Source of the DNA: Pseudooceanicola batsensis HTCC2597
Lineage (GTDB): Bacteria > Pseudomonadota > Alphaproteobacteria > Rhodobacterales > Rhodobacteraceae
Direction: 5' to 3'
Length of the DNA: 64,000 nucleotides
NCBI RefSeq assembly: GCF_000152725.1
Contig: NZ_AAMO01000009.1
Span: 153,600-217,599, forward strand
Both the position numbers and the translations under genes were made by a program. The notes under the pieces are model-generated. The model worked only from the letters and a program-made list of their open reading frames with translations, had not been told where the DNA came from and made no database searches. This document shows positions 16,820 through 25,698 of the stretch, one piece after another (within the stretch, counting starts at the first letter, position 1; each line of letters starts with the position of its first letter).

Positions 16820-17815
16820 ATGAAAGCCCTGCTGAGCCATGCCCCCGGCGGTCCCGAAACACTGGTCCTGCGCGATCTGCCCGACCCCGAGCCCGGCCCC
16901 GCCGAAGTCCGGATCGCGGTGCGCACCGTAGGCATCAACTTTCCGGACACGCTGATCATCGAAGACAAGTACCAGTTCCGGCCGGACCGCCCTTTCGCGC
17001 CCGGTGCAGAACTTGTGGGCGTCGTGGATGCACTCGGCGACGGAGTGAGCGATCTCAGGGTCGGGGACCGGGTGATGGCGCTGCCGATGTGGGGCGCGCT
17101 GGCCGAAAAGATCTGCATCGCCGAGACCCGCTGCCACCGCCTTCCCGACGCGGTCGGCGATGAACAGGCCGCATGTCTGCAAATGACCTATGGCACCGCG
17201 CTCTATGCGCTGGAACAACGGGGCGATCTGACCGAGGGCGAGAGCCTCCTGGTGCTCGGAGCGGCGGGGGGCGTCGGCCTGGCCGCCGTCGAGCTGGGGG
17301 CGGCGCTTGGCGCACGTGTGATCGCCGCGGCGAGTTCCGAAAGCAAGGTCGGCGTCGCGCGGGATCATGGCGCCTCGGACAGCCTGGTCTATCCGGAGGC
17401 GCCGCTGGAACGCGCCGCTCAGAAGCAGCTCTCGGACCAGATCAAGCACCTCGCGGGCGCCGAAGGAGTCGACGTGGTCATGGATATCGTCGTCGGCGAC
17501 TACACCGAACCGGCGCTCCGGGCGACGGCCTGGGGCGGGCGCGTCCTGATCGTCGGTTTTCCGGCCGGGATCGCCAGGATTCCCGCCAACCTTCCGCTGC
17601 TGAAATCCTGCGATATCCGGGGCATTTTCTGGGGCGGCGCGATCGAACGCGACTGGAACCGGCACCGCACGGACATGGCCCGCCTGGTCGACATGTGCGC
17701 CGCAGGGCAGATCCGCCCCCGTGTTCATCAGACCTTTCCCCTTGCCGAAGGCGGCGCCGCGATCCGCGCTTTGTCCGAACGCGGCGTGATCGGCAAGGTC
17801 TGCGTAACCCTTTGA
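16820..17815 (+). CDS. NADPH:quinone oxidoreductase-like zinc-independent MDR dehydrogenase
   Basis: 331-residue medium-chain reductase. It has an N-terminal GroES-like domain and a Rossmann segment LLVLGAAGGVGLAAVELG (about 141-158), the AAxGGVG pattern of quinone oxidoreductases. Zinc-binding cysteines and the structural-zinc loop are missing, so it is probably a NADPH-dependent quinone/enone reductase. Start at 16820 chosen for the MKALLSHAPGG N-terminus; a GAGGA site lies about 10 bp upstream. It leads an operon with an acyl-CoA dehydrogenase and an APH-type kinase, and the GntR-type palindrome lies 36 bp upstream. It may reduce an enoyl- or keto-CoA intermediate (inference). Confidence 0.87.
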   Translation: MKALLSHAPGGPETLVLRDLPDPEPGPAEVRIAVRTVGINFPDTLIIEDKYQFRPDRPFAPGAELVGVVDALGDGVSDLRVGDRVMALPMWGALAEKICIAETRCHRLPDAVGDEQAACLQMTYGTALYALEQRGDLTEGESLLVLGAAGGVGLAAVELGAALGARVIAAASSESKVGVARDHGASDSLVYPEAPLERAAQKQLSDQIKHLAGAEGVDVVMDIVVGDYTEPALRATAWGGRVLIVGFPAGIARIPANLPLLKSCDIRGIFWGGAIERDWNRHRTDMARLVDMCAAGQIRPRVHQTFPLAEGGAAIRALSERGVIGKVCVTL

Positions 17816-17866
17816 CAAAACAGGTGGCGCGGAACGACGCGCCGAAAAAGAAGGACCCGTTCCAAC

Positions 17867-19057
17867 ATGAGCACCCACGATCAGATCATCCACATCTCGG
17901 ACCGCGCGGCCGAGATCGCCGCCCGCGTCGAAGACTTCGTGCGCACCACCGTCGCGCCCTATGAAAAGGACCCGCGTCTCGGCGCGCATGGCCCGTCCGA
18001 TGAACTGGCGCAGGAACTGAAGGCCCTGGCCCGCCACGCAGACGTGCTGACCCCGCATATCCTGCCGGACGGCGGGCATCTGACGCATCGCGAGACCGCG
18101 GCGGTCCTGATCCGCTCGGGCCTGTCGCCGCTCGGACCGATTGCCTGCAACACCGCCGCGCCGGACGAGGGCAACATGTACCTCCTGGGCCAGGTCGGAT
18201 CGCCGGAGATGAAAGAGCGGTTCCTCAAGCCCATGGTGGCGGGCGAAACACGGTCGGCCTTCTTCATGACCGAACCGGCCGAGGAGGGCGGCGCGGGCTC
18301 CGATCCGTCGATGATGCTGACCACCTGCCAGCCCGATGGAAACCACTGGGTCATCAACGGCCGCAAGACCTATATTACCGGCGCCGATGGTGCGGGCGTG
18401 GGCATCGTGATGGCCAGATCCGACGATGGCGCCTGCATGTTCATGGTCGATCTGCCCGATCCCGCGATCCGCATCGACCGGGTGATGGACACGATCGACA
18501 GCTCCATGCCCGGCGGCCATGCGGTCATCACCATCGACAACCTGCGGGTGCCCGCCGATCAGATGCTCGGCCAGTCGGGCGAGGGCTTCAAATACGCGCA
18601 GGTGCGCCTCTCCCCTGCCCGCCTGACGCACTGCATGCGCTGGCTTGGCGCCTGTATCCGCGCGAACGAGATTGCGTCGGACTATGCCAATCGCCGTCAG
18701 GCCTTCGGCAAGCCCCTGGTCGATCACGAAGGCGTCGGCTTCATGCTGGCCGAGAACCTCATCGACCTGAAACAGGCCGAGCTGATGGTCTACTGGTGCG
18801 CCGACGTCCTCGACACCGGGGCACTCGGCACGGTCGAAAGTTCCATGACCAAGGTCGCGGTCTCCGAGGCGCTGATGCGCGTTGCGGATCGCTGCGTGCA
18901 GGTCATGGGCGGACAGGGTGTGACAGCGGACACGATCGTCGAACAGGTCTTCCGCGAAATCCGCGCCTTCCGGATCTACGACGGTCCGACCGAGGTGCAC
19001 AAATGGAGCCTCGCCAAGAAGATCAAGCGCGACTGGAAGGCGGCGCAGGGCTCATGA
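17867..19057 (+). CDS. Acyl-CoA dehydrogenase family protein (ACAD10/11- and LvaC-like)
   Basis: 396-residue flavoprotein with the usual FAD segments FFMTEPAEEGGAGSDPS and VINGRKTYITGA. Near the C-terminus, where typical dehydrogenases have YEG with the catalytic Glu, this one reads RIYDGPTEVH, with Asp372 and the xDGPxEVH pattern seen in ACAD10/ACAD11-type proteins. It overlaps the following kinase gene by 4 bp (ATGA). In the levulinate pathway an acyl-CoA-dehydrogenase homologue eliminates phosphate from a 4-phosphoacyl-CoA made by an APH kinase, and the gene pair here fits that chemistry. Ordinary desaturation remains possible. Confidence 0.85.
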   Translation: MSTHDQIIHISDRAAEIAARVEDFVRTTVAPYEKDPRLGAHGPSDELAQELKALARHADVLTPHILPDGGHLTHRETAAVLIRSGLSPLGPIACNTAAPDEGNMYLLGQVGSPEMKERFLKPMVAGETRSAFFMTEPAEEGGAGSDPSMMLTTCQPDGNHWVINGRKTYITGADGAGVGIVMARSDDGACMFMVDLPDPAIRIDRVMDTIDSSMPGGHAVITIDNLRVPADQMLGQSGEGFKYAQVRLSPARLTHCMRWLGACIRANEIASDYANRRQAFGKPLVDHEGVGFMLAENLIDLKQAELMVYWCADVLDTGALGTVESSMTKVAVSEALMRVADRCVQVMGGQGVTADTIVEQVFREIRAFRIYDGPTEVHKWSLAKKIKRDWKAAQGS

Positions 19058-20133
19058 CCGGCAGCGGGAACAACGCGACAGCGGCCTCTGCCAATGTCGG
19101 GGTCATGCCGGTCCGAAAGGGTTTCGCCCTCGATCTCGACCGGCTGACCGCCTGGATGCAGGCGAACGTGGCCGGGTTCGAAGGCCCGGCCGAGGTATAT
19201 GAATTCAAGGGCGGGCAGTCCAACCCGACCTACAAGATCGTCACCCCGTCGCGGTCCTTCGTCCTGCGGCGCAAGCCACCCGGCAAGCTGGCCAAGGGGG
19301 CCCACGCCGTCGACCGGGAGGCCAGGGTCCTCTCGGCGCTTGGACCGACCGGGTATCCTGTCGCGAAGGTGCACGGAGTCTGCACCGACGACAGTGTTCT
19401 GGGCAGCTGGTTCTACGTCATGGACATGGTCGAGGGGCGGATCTTCTGGGACGCCACCTTTGCCGACGTACCGGCCGCGGACCGTCCCGCCTACTTCGGC
19501 GCGATGAACGCGACGCTGGCGCGGCTGCACCGGCTGGAACCCGAGGCCGTCGGCCTGCAGGACTTCGGACGGCATGGCGGCTACATGCAGCGGCAGATCC
19601 GGCACTGGGCGCAAAGCTACGAGGCCGACACCGACGCGGGGCGGCACCCCGGCATGGACGAGCTGATCCGCCTGCTGCCCGAGGGCATCCCCGAAGCTGA
19701 CGAGACCACCATCGTGCACGGCGATTTCCGCTGCGACAACATGATCTTCCACCCGACAGAGCCGCGCATCCTGGCCGTTCTGGACTGGGAGCTGTCGACG
19801 CTTGGTCATCCGCTGGCGGATTTCACCTATCATGCGATGATGTACCGGATGCCGCCCGATATCGTCGCCGGGCTGGGCCATGTCGATCCCGCCGCGCTGA
19901 ACCTGCCGACCGAGGCGGAATATCGCGCGATGTACTGCGCGAACACCGGGCGGGCGGACATTCCGGATTACGAATTCTACATGGCGTTCAACTTCTTCCG
20001 CATCGCCGCAATCTTTCACGGCATCAGGGGCCGCGTGATCCGGGGAACCGCCGCCTCTGCCAATGCCGAAGCGCGGGCAGAAGCCTTTCCCCGTCTCGTC
20101 GACCTGGCGCTCGAGGCGGCGCACGCCCGCTAG
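19054..20133 (+). CDS. APH-family phosphotransferase (LvaA/ACAD10-11 kinase-like)
   Basis: 359 residues with a kinase fold. The nucleotide loop region is FKGGQSNPTYKI (about 50-61), the Brenner motif with catalytic Asp is VHGDFRCDNMIF (about 225-236) and the metal-binding Asp lies in AVLDWELSTLGHPLADF. Despite the name, such kinases beside acyl-CoA dehydrogenases act on hydroxyacyl-CoA rather than antibiotics; examples are LvaA and the N-terminal domain of ACAD10/11. The ATG at 19054 overlaps the dehydrogenase stop (ATGA). The predicted step is phosphorylation of the 4-hydroxyl of an acyl-CoA, preparing elimination. It ends 27 bp from the convergent synthetase gene. Confidence 0.85.
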   Translation: MTGSGNNATAASANVGVMPVRKGFALDLDRLTAWMQANVAGFEGPAEVYEFKGGQSNPTYKIVTPSRSFVLRRKPPGKLAKGAHAVDREARVLSALGPTGYPVAKVHGVCTDDSVLGSWFYVMDMVEGRIFWDATFADVPAADRPAYFGAMNATLARLHRLEPEAVGLQDFGRHGGYMQRQIRHWAQSYEADTDAGRHPGMDELIRLLPEGIPEADETTIVHGDFRCDNMIFHPTEPRILAVLDWELSTLGHPLADFTYHAMMYRMPPDIVAGLGHVDPAALNLPTEAEYRAMYCANTGRADIPDYEFYMAFNFFRIAAIFHGIRGRVIRGTAASANAEARAEAFPRLVDLALEAAHAR

Positions 20134-20160
20134 GCCGTCGCGCCCCGGCTCGGGCCCCCG

Positions 20161-21741
20161 TCAGGTGCCCGAGAAGACCTCGGCGAACTCGTCGCGCAGC
20201 AGCCGTTTCAGGATCTTGCCGCTGGCATTCTTCGGCAGCTCCTGCGCGAGCTCGATATGCTTGGGCGCCTTGAAATGCGAAAGCGTGTCGCGGCAATAGT
20301 CGTTCAGCACCTCGACCGTCAGATCCGCACCGGCCCTGGGCACGACCACCGCCGTCACCGCCTCGATCCAGGTCGGGTGCGGGATGCCAAAGACGGCCAC
20401 CTCTGCCACGTCGGGATGCCGGAAGATCGCCTCTTCGACCTCGCGGCTGGCCACGTTTTCCCCGCCGCTCTTGATCATGTCCTTCTTGCGGTCGACGACA
20501 TAGAGGTACCCTTCCTCGTCGAACCGCCCCAGGTCACCGCTGTGGAACCAACCGTTGCGGAAGGCCTCGGCGGTCTTCTCCGGGTTGCGGTAGTACTCGG
20601 TGATCAGCTGCGGACTGCGATGCACGATCTCTCCGACCTCGCCCACGGGCACCGGATTGTCGTCGTCGTCGACCACGCGGGTTTCCACGTTCAGGCCGGG
20701 CCGCCCGGCCGAGCCGAGCTTGCGCAGCTGGTCGTGCGGTTTCAGGATCGTCGCATTCGGGGCCATCTCCGTCTGGCCATAGAAGTTGAACAGCCGGATG
20801 TTCGGCAGCCGCGTCAGCAGTTCCTCGATGATGGCGGTCGGCATGATCGACGCCCCGTAATAGCCCAGCTGCAGGCTGGACAGGTCGCGCGTGTCGAAAT
20901 CGGGATGACGCAGCAGCGCGATCCAGACGGTCGGCGGACAGAAAAGCTGGGTCACGCCATGCGTTTCGATCGCCTCGAGCATCGCTGCCGGATCGGCCTT
21001 TTCATGCAGGATGGAAACCGCGCCGAGGTACAGGGCCGGGGTCAGGAAACAATCGAGCTGCGCACAGTGGAACAGCGGCAGACAGTGCAGCGTCACCATG
21101 TCCTCGCGCATCTCGCCATCCGCGATGCAGGTCGCGTAATGCGAATAAAGCGATCCCGAGGTCAGCAGCGCACCCTTGGGCCGCGATTCCGTGCCGGAGG
21201 TGTACATCATCTGGATCGGATCCTCCGCGTCGACATCGACCCAGAGCGCGCTGTCGTCCGGATGCTCCAGCAGCTCGGACACCGGACGCCAGCCATCGGG
21301 TTCCGGCGTGCCTTCGTGTGGAATGAAGAACCGGGGCAGCTCCTGCCCGGTCTCCTTCATCGCGGCGTCGGCCACAGGACACAGGGCATCTTCCGCGATG
21401 ATCAACTTTGCGCCGGAATGGTCGAGGATATAGGCCACGTCCGGCGCGCTGAGCATGAAGTTCACCGGCGTCGTCACCGCACCAAGCCGGGCCAGCGCGA
21501 ACCGCACCACCACGAAGGTCCGGTTGTTGTGCGAAAACAGGGCCACCCTGTCCCCCTTTCCCACGCCTTCCGCGGCAAGGGCATGGGCCGCCCGGTTCAC
21601 CGCGGTGTCGAGTTCGGCGAACGTGTCGGTGCGGTCGCGGAATGTCAGGGCATTGCGGTTCGGCACACGTGCCGCCGACCGGCGCAGCAGATCGCCCAGT
21701 TGCTGTGCGCGGGCCCGGCGGATGAGTTCTTCCGTTTGCAT
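20161..21741 (-). CDS. AMP-dependent acyl-CoA synthetase
   Basis: 526 residues. The phosphate-binding loop is MYTSGTESRPKGALLTSG, with Glu-Ser where most relatives have Thr-x. The hinge motif reads FHSGDLGRFDEEGYL then VDRKKDMIKSGGENV (about 425-440), and the C-terminal lysine is in KNASGKILKRLLRDEF. It should activate the acid imported by the TRAP system encoded immediately upstream (DctM gene stops 34 bp before). GAGGTG precedes the start. As last gene of the GntR-led operon it supplies the CoA thioester that the kinase, dehydrogenase and hydratases would need. It is a different paralogue from the synthetase at 632-2185. Confidence 0.88.
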   Translation of the reverse strand: MQTEELIRRARAQQLGDLLRRSAARVPNRNALTFRDRTDTFAELDTAVNRAAHALAAEGVGKGDRVALFSHNNRTFVVVRFALARLGAVTTPVNFMLSAPDVAYILDHSGAKLIIAEDALCPVADAAMKETGQELPRFFIPHEGTPEPDGWRPVSELLEHPDDSALWVDVDAEDPIQMMYTSGTESRPKGALLTSGSLYSHYATCIADGEMREDMVTLHCLPLFHCAQLDCFLTPALYLGAVSILHEKADPAAMLEAIETHGVTQLFCPPTVWIALLRHPDFDTRDLSSLQLGYYGASIMPTAIIEELLTRLPNIRLFNFYGQTEMAPNATILKPHDQLRKLGSAGRPGLNVETRVVDDDDNPVPVGEVGEIVHRSPQLITEYYRNPEKTAEAFRNGWFHSGDLGRFDEEGYLYVVDRKKDMIKSGGENVASREVEEAIFRHPDVAEVAVFGIPHPTWIEAVTAVVVPRAGADLTVEVLNDYCRDTLSHFKAPKHIELAQELPKNASGKILKRLLRDEFAEVFSGT

Positions 21742-21775
21742 CGTTCACCTCATGAATATTCGAAAGACGCCCGTG

Positions 21776-23083
21776 TCAGTTCAGCAGTGCGGGCAGCCAC
21801 AGAACCAGGTCGGGATAGGCGCACAGGATCGCCACTAGGATCAGATCCATCACGATGAACCAGACCACGCCCCGGAAGATGGCCGAGATCTTGACCAGCT
21901 CGCCGACGACGCTCTTGATGACAAAGACGTTCATGCCGATCGGCGGCGTGATCATCCCGATCTCGAGCAGCTTGGTAAGGACGATGCCGAACCACAGCAG
22001 GCTCCAGCCCGAGGCATCGACCACCGGCAGGATGATCGGCAGCGTCAGCAGCATCGATCCGATCGGCTCGAGGAACATCCCCATGAGCAGGTAGACCACC
22101 ACGATCCCGACCATCAGCAGCACCGGGTTGGTGGCGACCGACAGGATGCCTTCGGACAGGAAGTCGCCCGCCCCCGACAGCGCGAGGAACCGGGTCAGCA
22201 GGCTGGCCCCGATGGCGATGATCAGCAGCGCGGCGGTGGTCGTCAGGGTTTCCCGCGCCGCGGTCAGGAACCGGTCGAGCGTCATCTGCCCGCTGACGAT
22301 GGCCACCAGACAGGCGAGCGAAGCGCCGACGGCCCCGGCTTCGGTCGGGGTGAAGACACCGCCGAAGAGGCCCCCGAAGATCCCGATCATGATCAGGAAG
22401 ATCGGCCAGGTCTCGCGCAGCGCGAAGATCTTCTCGCGCAGGCTGACGCTGGTGTCCCGCTCGGGCGCGAGATCGGGGTTGAGCCAGACCCGGACAAGCA
22501 CGACGATGATATAGCCAAGCGCCGTCAGCAGACCCGCGACGACCCCGCCAAGGAACAGCTGCGAGATCGAAATCTGGGCAATCACACCGTAGAGGATCAG
22601 GATGATCGAGGGCGGGATGAGCGCCCCGATCGTGCCCGCCACCGCCACGGTGCTGGTGGCAAGCTCCGGGTGATACTTGTGCTTCATCATTTCGGGGATG
22701 GCGATCCGGCCCATGGCGGCCGAACAGGCGATGGACGACCCCGAGACCGCCGCGAACCCGGCGGACCCGAAGATCGCCGCGATGGCCAGTCCGCCGGGCA
22801 GCCCCGCCAGCCAGACCCGCGCCGCGTTGAACATGCCGCGGGTCAGCTGCGTGTGGTAACTGATGAAGCCGAGAAACAGGAACATCGGGATCGAACTGAG
22901 GATCCAGCTCGAGGTGAACTGGTAGGGCACGATGCTCATTGCGCCCCAGGCCACCCGCGGCCCCATGAGGACGTAGAGCCCGCCGAAAGACACACCGATC
23001 AGCGCAATGCCGATCGGCACACGCACCGCGATCAGGGCGATCAGGATGGCCAGGCCGGTCAGGCCGATTTGGGGGTCAGTCAT
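21776..23083 (-). CDS. TRAP transporter large permease, DctM family
   Basis: 435 residues, almost entirely hydrophobic, with about 12 membrane segments. This is the ion-coupled translocation subunit of a TRAP carrier. GALIPPSIILILYGVIAQ and the C-terminal GMITPPIGMNVFVIKS are hallmark DctM repeats with re-entrant helices. It overlaps the small permease gene by 8 bp (start 23083, DctQ stop 23076), so translation is coupled. It is the only complete TRAP membrane pair in the window and may also serve the orphan receptor at 2413-3549. Confidence 0.92.
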   Translation of the reverse strand: MTDPQIGLTGLAILIALIAVRVPIGIALIGVSFGGLYVLMGPRVAWGAMSIVPYQFTSSWILSSIPMFLFLGFISYHTQLTRGMFNAARVWLAGLPGGLAIAAIFGSAGFAAVSGSSIACSAAMGRIAIPEMMKHKYHPELATSTVAVAGTIGALIPPSIILILYGVIAQISISQLFLGGVVAGLLTALGYIIVVLVRVWLNPDLAPERDTSVSLREKIFALRETWPIFLIMIGIFGGLFGGVFTPTEAGAVGASLACLVAIVSGQMTLDRFLTAARETLTTTAALLIIAIGASLLTRFLALSGAGDFLSEGILSVATNPVLLMVGIVVVYLLMGMFLEPIGSMLLTLPIILPVVDASGWSLLWFGIVLTKLLEIGMITPPIGMNVFVIKSVVGELVKISAIFRGVVWFIVMDLILVAILCAYPDLVLWLPALLN

Positions 23084-23612
23084 TGATGAATTTCGCGTTG
23101 ATGTCGGTTTCGCTCAGGCCGTTCCGCCAGCCGGTGATCTGTGTGATGACCCGGTAGCCCGCGATCAGCGCCATCAGCCCTGCCCCGAGGGGAAGCAGCC
23201 AGTAGCTTTGCCAGATGTCGATCATCTGGGACCCCTGCTCCATCGTGGCGCCCATGTTGGTCTTCTTGACCGCTTCGGTCCATCCGCCGATCGCGATGAT
23301 GACGACCACGGCCACGGTCAGGATGCCGGACAGGATCGACAGGACGTTGCGCGGCCGGTCGGGCAGAAGGTCGGTCAGCACGTCGACCGAGATGTGCGAC
23401 CGCTTTTCCTCGGCCACGCCGATTGCGATGAAGACCAGCACGATCATGTAATAGTGCGCCACGATCACCGTGGTGCCGGGTAGCGGCGCGTTGAACAGAT
23501 AGCGTCCGATGACGTCACCCGTCACGTGCAGCATCATCAGAACGACGCAGATCGCCCCGAGGAGCGACGCGAGCTTGGCCAGGTTGGACAGAAGCCTGCC
23601 GATCTGGAACAT
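23076..23612 (-). CDS. TRAP transporter small permease, DctQ family
   Basis: 178 residues with four predicted membrane helices (around 12-32, 48-66, 95-115, 135-155). DctQ subunits stabilise DctM and take part in docking of the receptor. AGGAGG lies ahead of the ATG. The gene lies between the receptor and DctM genes in the usual P-Q-M order, with a hairpin in the 78-bp gap after the receptor gene. Confidence 0.88.
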   Translation of the reverse strand: MFQIGRLLSNLAKLASLLGAICVVLMMLHVTGDVIGRYLFNAPLPGTTVIVAHYYMIVLVFIAIGVAEEKRSHISVDVLTDLLPDRPRNVLSILSGILTVAVVVIIAIGGWTEAVKKTNMGATMEQGSQMIDIWQSYWLLPLGAGLMALIAGYRVITQITGWRNGLSETDINAKFIND

Positions 23613-23637
23613 GATGTGCCTCCTTGAAGTTGCGGAT

Positions 23638-23665
23638 CGGGCAAGGGCATGTGTGCCCTCGCCCG
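23638..23665 (-). terminator. Intercistronic hairpin after the TRAP receptor gene
   Basis: CGGGCAAGGGCA (23638-23649) pairs with TGCCCTCGCCCG (23654-23665) around a TGTG loop; only one of 12 pairs is mismatched. It sits between the receptor and DctQ genes with no U-tract. Such structures protect the receptor mRNA 3' end or attenuate transcription, giving excess receptor over permease. Confidence 0.55.
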
Positions 23666-23690
23666 ACAGGACGTTCTACTATCGGACGTA

Positions 23691-24827
23691 TTACTGGCCG
23701 TAGGAGGCCACGTCGATCTTGGAGTAGATCTCGTTCCAGTAGATCTCGGCCAGGGCCTCCGCGCTGTCGACGTCCTTGGTCAGCTCCGTCCATTTGCCCA
23801 GAAGCTCGGTCAGGGCGTCAGCCGCTTCGGAGCCGCTCTCGATGCTGAACCGCTCCTTGTAGATCTCGGCGATCGCGTCCTTGTCCTCGGCGATGAACTC
23901 ACGGTTCATGGTAACCAGTTCATCCGAGGCTTCGACGTACTCGATCCCCTCGTTCGGGGCGCGTTCCTTGCCGACACGGGCTTCCTCGATGTAGACATAG
24001 GCGATGTCGGCGTTCAGCTTGGCCGCGGATTTCAGCATCGCTTCCTTGTTGTCCTCCGACAGGCTGTTCCAGCTGTCGCGGTTCATCGTGTAGGCCACGT
24101 TGAACTGCGCGCCCGGCAGACCGAGATAGAGGTACTTCACCACGTCGATGAAGCCGAAGTTCACGAAGTCCGCCGTATTGGAGGCCGTGCAATCCACGAC
24201 GCCCTGGTTCAGTCCCTCGAGGGTTTCGTTGATCGACATCGACACCGGAACGGCGCCGACGGACTCGGCCCAACGTGCCCAGTAGGCGCCGGCAGCCCGG
24301 ATGCGCTTGCCCTCCAGGTCCGCCACGGTCTCGATCGGAACCACGCACTGAAGCACGTAGGACGTGGTCGAGCTCGCGCCGAGGTAGACCTGGTTCTGCG
24401 CCTTGATCTGCTCCTTGCAGTCGGGACAGCTGTTGATAACGTATTCGGTGATCGCGCCGGTGAAGGCGAGGCTGGACATCTCGCTCGAGAATTCCTCCAG
24501 TTCGACCAGTTCCGAGAATTCGGCGAGCATGTTGAAGTGCGAGAATTCCTGAGGGAAGTAGGCCATCAGGTTCGCGGTGATGTCCGCAATCCCGTCGCGC
24601 ACACCGGCGTTGGCTTCGGCAAAGCTCAGCAGCGACAGCGGGAACACCTTGACGGTCACGTCACCGCCGCTGTTCTCCTCGACCGCCTTGGCAAATTCCT
24701 CGAGCTTGGCGGTCGGCGCAGAGTTCGGCGGCCAGCCGCCGGCAAAGGTCAGGTCCTGAGCCTGTGCAGCCCCGGCCAGCGCGAACAGGGACGCCCCTGC
24801 GACAAGTGATGTGATCGTACGTTTCAT
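23691..24827 (-). CDS. TRAP transporter substrate-binding protein, DctP family
   Basis: 378-residue periplasmic receptor. It has a signal peptide (1-23, ending AQAQ) and mature start DLTFAGGWPPNSAPTA. Arg177 in KRIRAAGAYW is the predicted carboxylate-binding residue. Cysteines at 134, 137 (CPDC), 161 and 213 are unusual and are conserved at identical positions in the orphan paralogue at 2413-3549. Start at 24827 has GAGGAG upstream; another ATG at 24848 lacks a site. It is encoded ahead of DctQ and DctM and 91 bp after an enoyl-CoA hydratase gene, with a hairpin in that gap. The imported acid is probably the substrate of the local synthetase. Confidence 0.92.
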   Translation of the reverse strand: MKRTITSLVAGASLFALAGAAQAQDLTFAGGWPPNSAPTAKLEEFAKAVEENSGGDVTVKVFPLSLLSFAEANAGVRDGIADITANLMAYFPQEFSHFNMLAEFSELVELEEFSSEMSSLAFTGAITEYVINSCPDCKEQIKAQNQVYLGASSTTSYVLQCVVPIETVADLEGKRIRAAGAYWARWAESVGAVPVSMSINETLEGLNQGVVDCTASNTADFVNFGFIDVVKYLYLGLPGAQFNVAYTMNRDSWNSLSEDNKEAMLKSAAKLNADIAYVYIEEARVGKERAPNEGIEYVEASDELVTMNREFIAEDKDAIAEIYKERFSIESGSEAADALTELLGKWTELTKDVDSAEALAEIYWNEIYSKIDVASYGQ

Positions 24828-24878
24828 GGTATCTCCTCTCATTACCATTGTTCAGTTTGGTCCCGCTGCCGGATGTTC

Positions 24879-24904
24879 GCGCCCCCTCCTCCTTAGAGGG
24901 GCGC
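24879..24904 (-). terminator. Hairpin between hydratase gene and TRAP receptor gene
   Basis: GCGCCCCCTC (24879-24888) pairs with GAGGGGCGC (24896-24904) with one bulged C. It lies in the 91-bp gap, so the GntR-hydratase part and the TRAP part may be separately expressed or processed. No U-tract follows on the minus strand. Confidence 0.4.
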
Positions 24905-24918
24905 TTCCATGCGCGGGC

Positions 24919-25698
24919 TCAGTCGTGGAATTTGGCCTGTCGCTTCTCCCGGAACGCTGCCAGGCCCTCTGCAAAGTCGGGGGTCTCCCCCGCCTCCTTC
25001 TGCAGCTGTCGTTCTGTCTTCAACGTTGCTTCGAACCCCGCATCCGCCGCGCTCCATGCAGCTTTCCGGATCAGGCCGTAACTGCGGGATGGTCCCTGCG
25101 ACAGCTTCCGCGCCAGCTGCAACGCGGTGTCTTCGACCGCGTCATCCTCGGTCACGCGCGTGATGAGCCCCCATTCATGCGCCTGCGTGGCGGGTATCTT
25201 CTCGGCAAGCAGCATCATCTCCATCGCACGGACACGGCCGACAGCTCGGGTCAACAGCCAGGTCGCGCCGCCATCCGGCACAAGACCGATACGGGCGAAC
25301 GCTTCCAGGAAATAGGCACTGCGGCCGGCGACGATGACATCGCAGGCCAGCGCGATCGACGCCCCGACCCCCGCCGCTGCACCGCGCACGGCCGAGATCA
25401 GCGGCACCGGCAGATCGCGGATCGCAAGCATCAGAGGGTTGTAATCCTCCTCGAGCGTGGCCCCCACGTCGAAGCTTTCGGCATTCTCCGGCATTGCCGC
25501 CTTGAGGTTCGCGCCGGTCGAAAAGCCGCGCTCTCCGCCGGCCAGGACGATCGCGCGGGCCCCCTGCTCCACTTCGGAGGCCAGCAGCGCGCGCAGCGTT
25601 TGCGCCATGTCCGGCGTGAGTGCATTCATCGTCGCCGGATCGTTCAGGCGCAGCACCGTGACGGCGCCCTCGCGTTCTTTCAAGATCGTGTCGGTCAT
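24919..25698 (-). CDS. Enoyl-CoA hydratase/isomerase family protein
   Basis: 259-residue crotonase. The oxyanion-hole segments are ERGFSTGANLKAAM (about 63-76) and RGAAAGVGASIALACDVIVAG (about 105-125). Where hydratases have catalytic Glu residues, the corresponding region reads EAFARIGLVPDGG, keeping an acidic residue next to the substrate. Start at 25698 sits behind GGAGGAGG and overlaps the preceding crotonase gene by 4 bp. The two tandem crotonases share low similarity and so probably do different steps, for example hydration and isomerisation of an unsaturated acyl-CoA after phosphate elimination (inference). Confidence 0.87.
   Translation of the reverse strand: MTDTILKEREGAVTVLRLNDPATMNALTPDMAQTLRALLASEVEQGARAIVLAGGERGFSTGANLKAAMPENAESFDVGATLEEDYNPLMLAIRDLPVPLISAVRGAAAGVGASIALACDVIVAGRSAYFLEAFARIGLVPDGGATWLLTRAVGRVRAMEMMLLAEKIPATQAHEWGLITRVTEDDAVEDTALQLARKLSQGPSRSYGLIRKAAWSAADAGFEATLKTERQLQKEAGETPDFAEGLAAFREKRQAKFHD

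Noticed and set aside
16757..19000. A 747-codon open frame on the minus strand opposite the oxidoreductase and acyl-CoA dehydrogenase genes
   Set aside because: It is the mirror of two clearly recognisable plus-strand genes, arises from high third-position GC, and its translation has no recognisable domain.
19054..20133. Aminoglycoside-resistance gene
   Set aside because: The fold is APH-type, but the gene overlaps an acyl-CoA dehydrogenase and belongs to the metabolic LvaA/ACAD10-11-like kinases, not to resistance enzymes.
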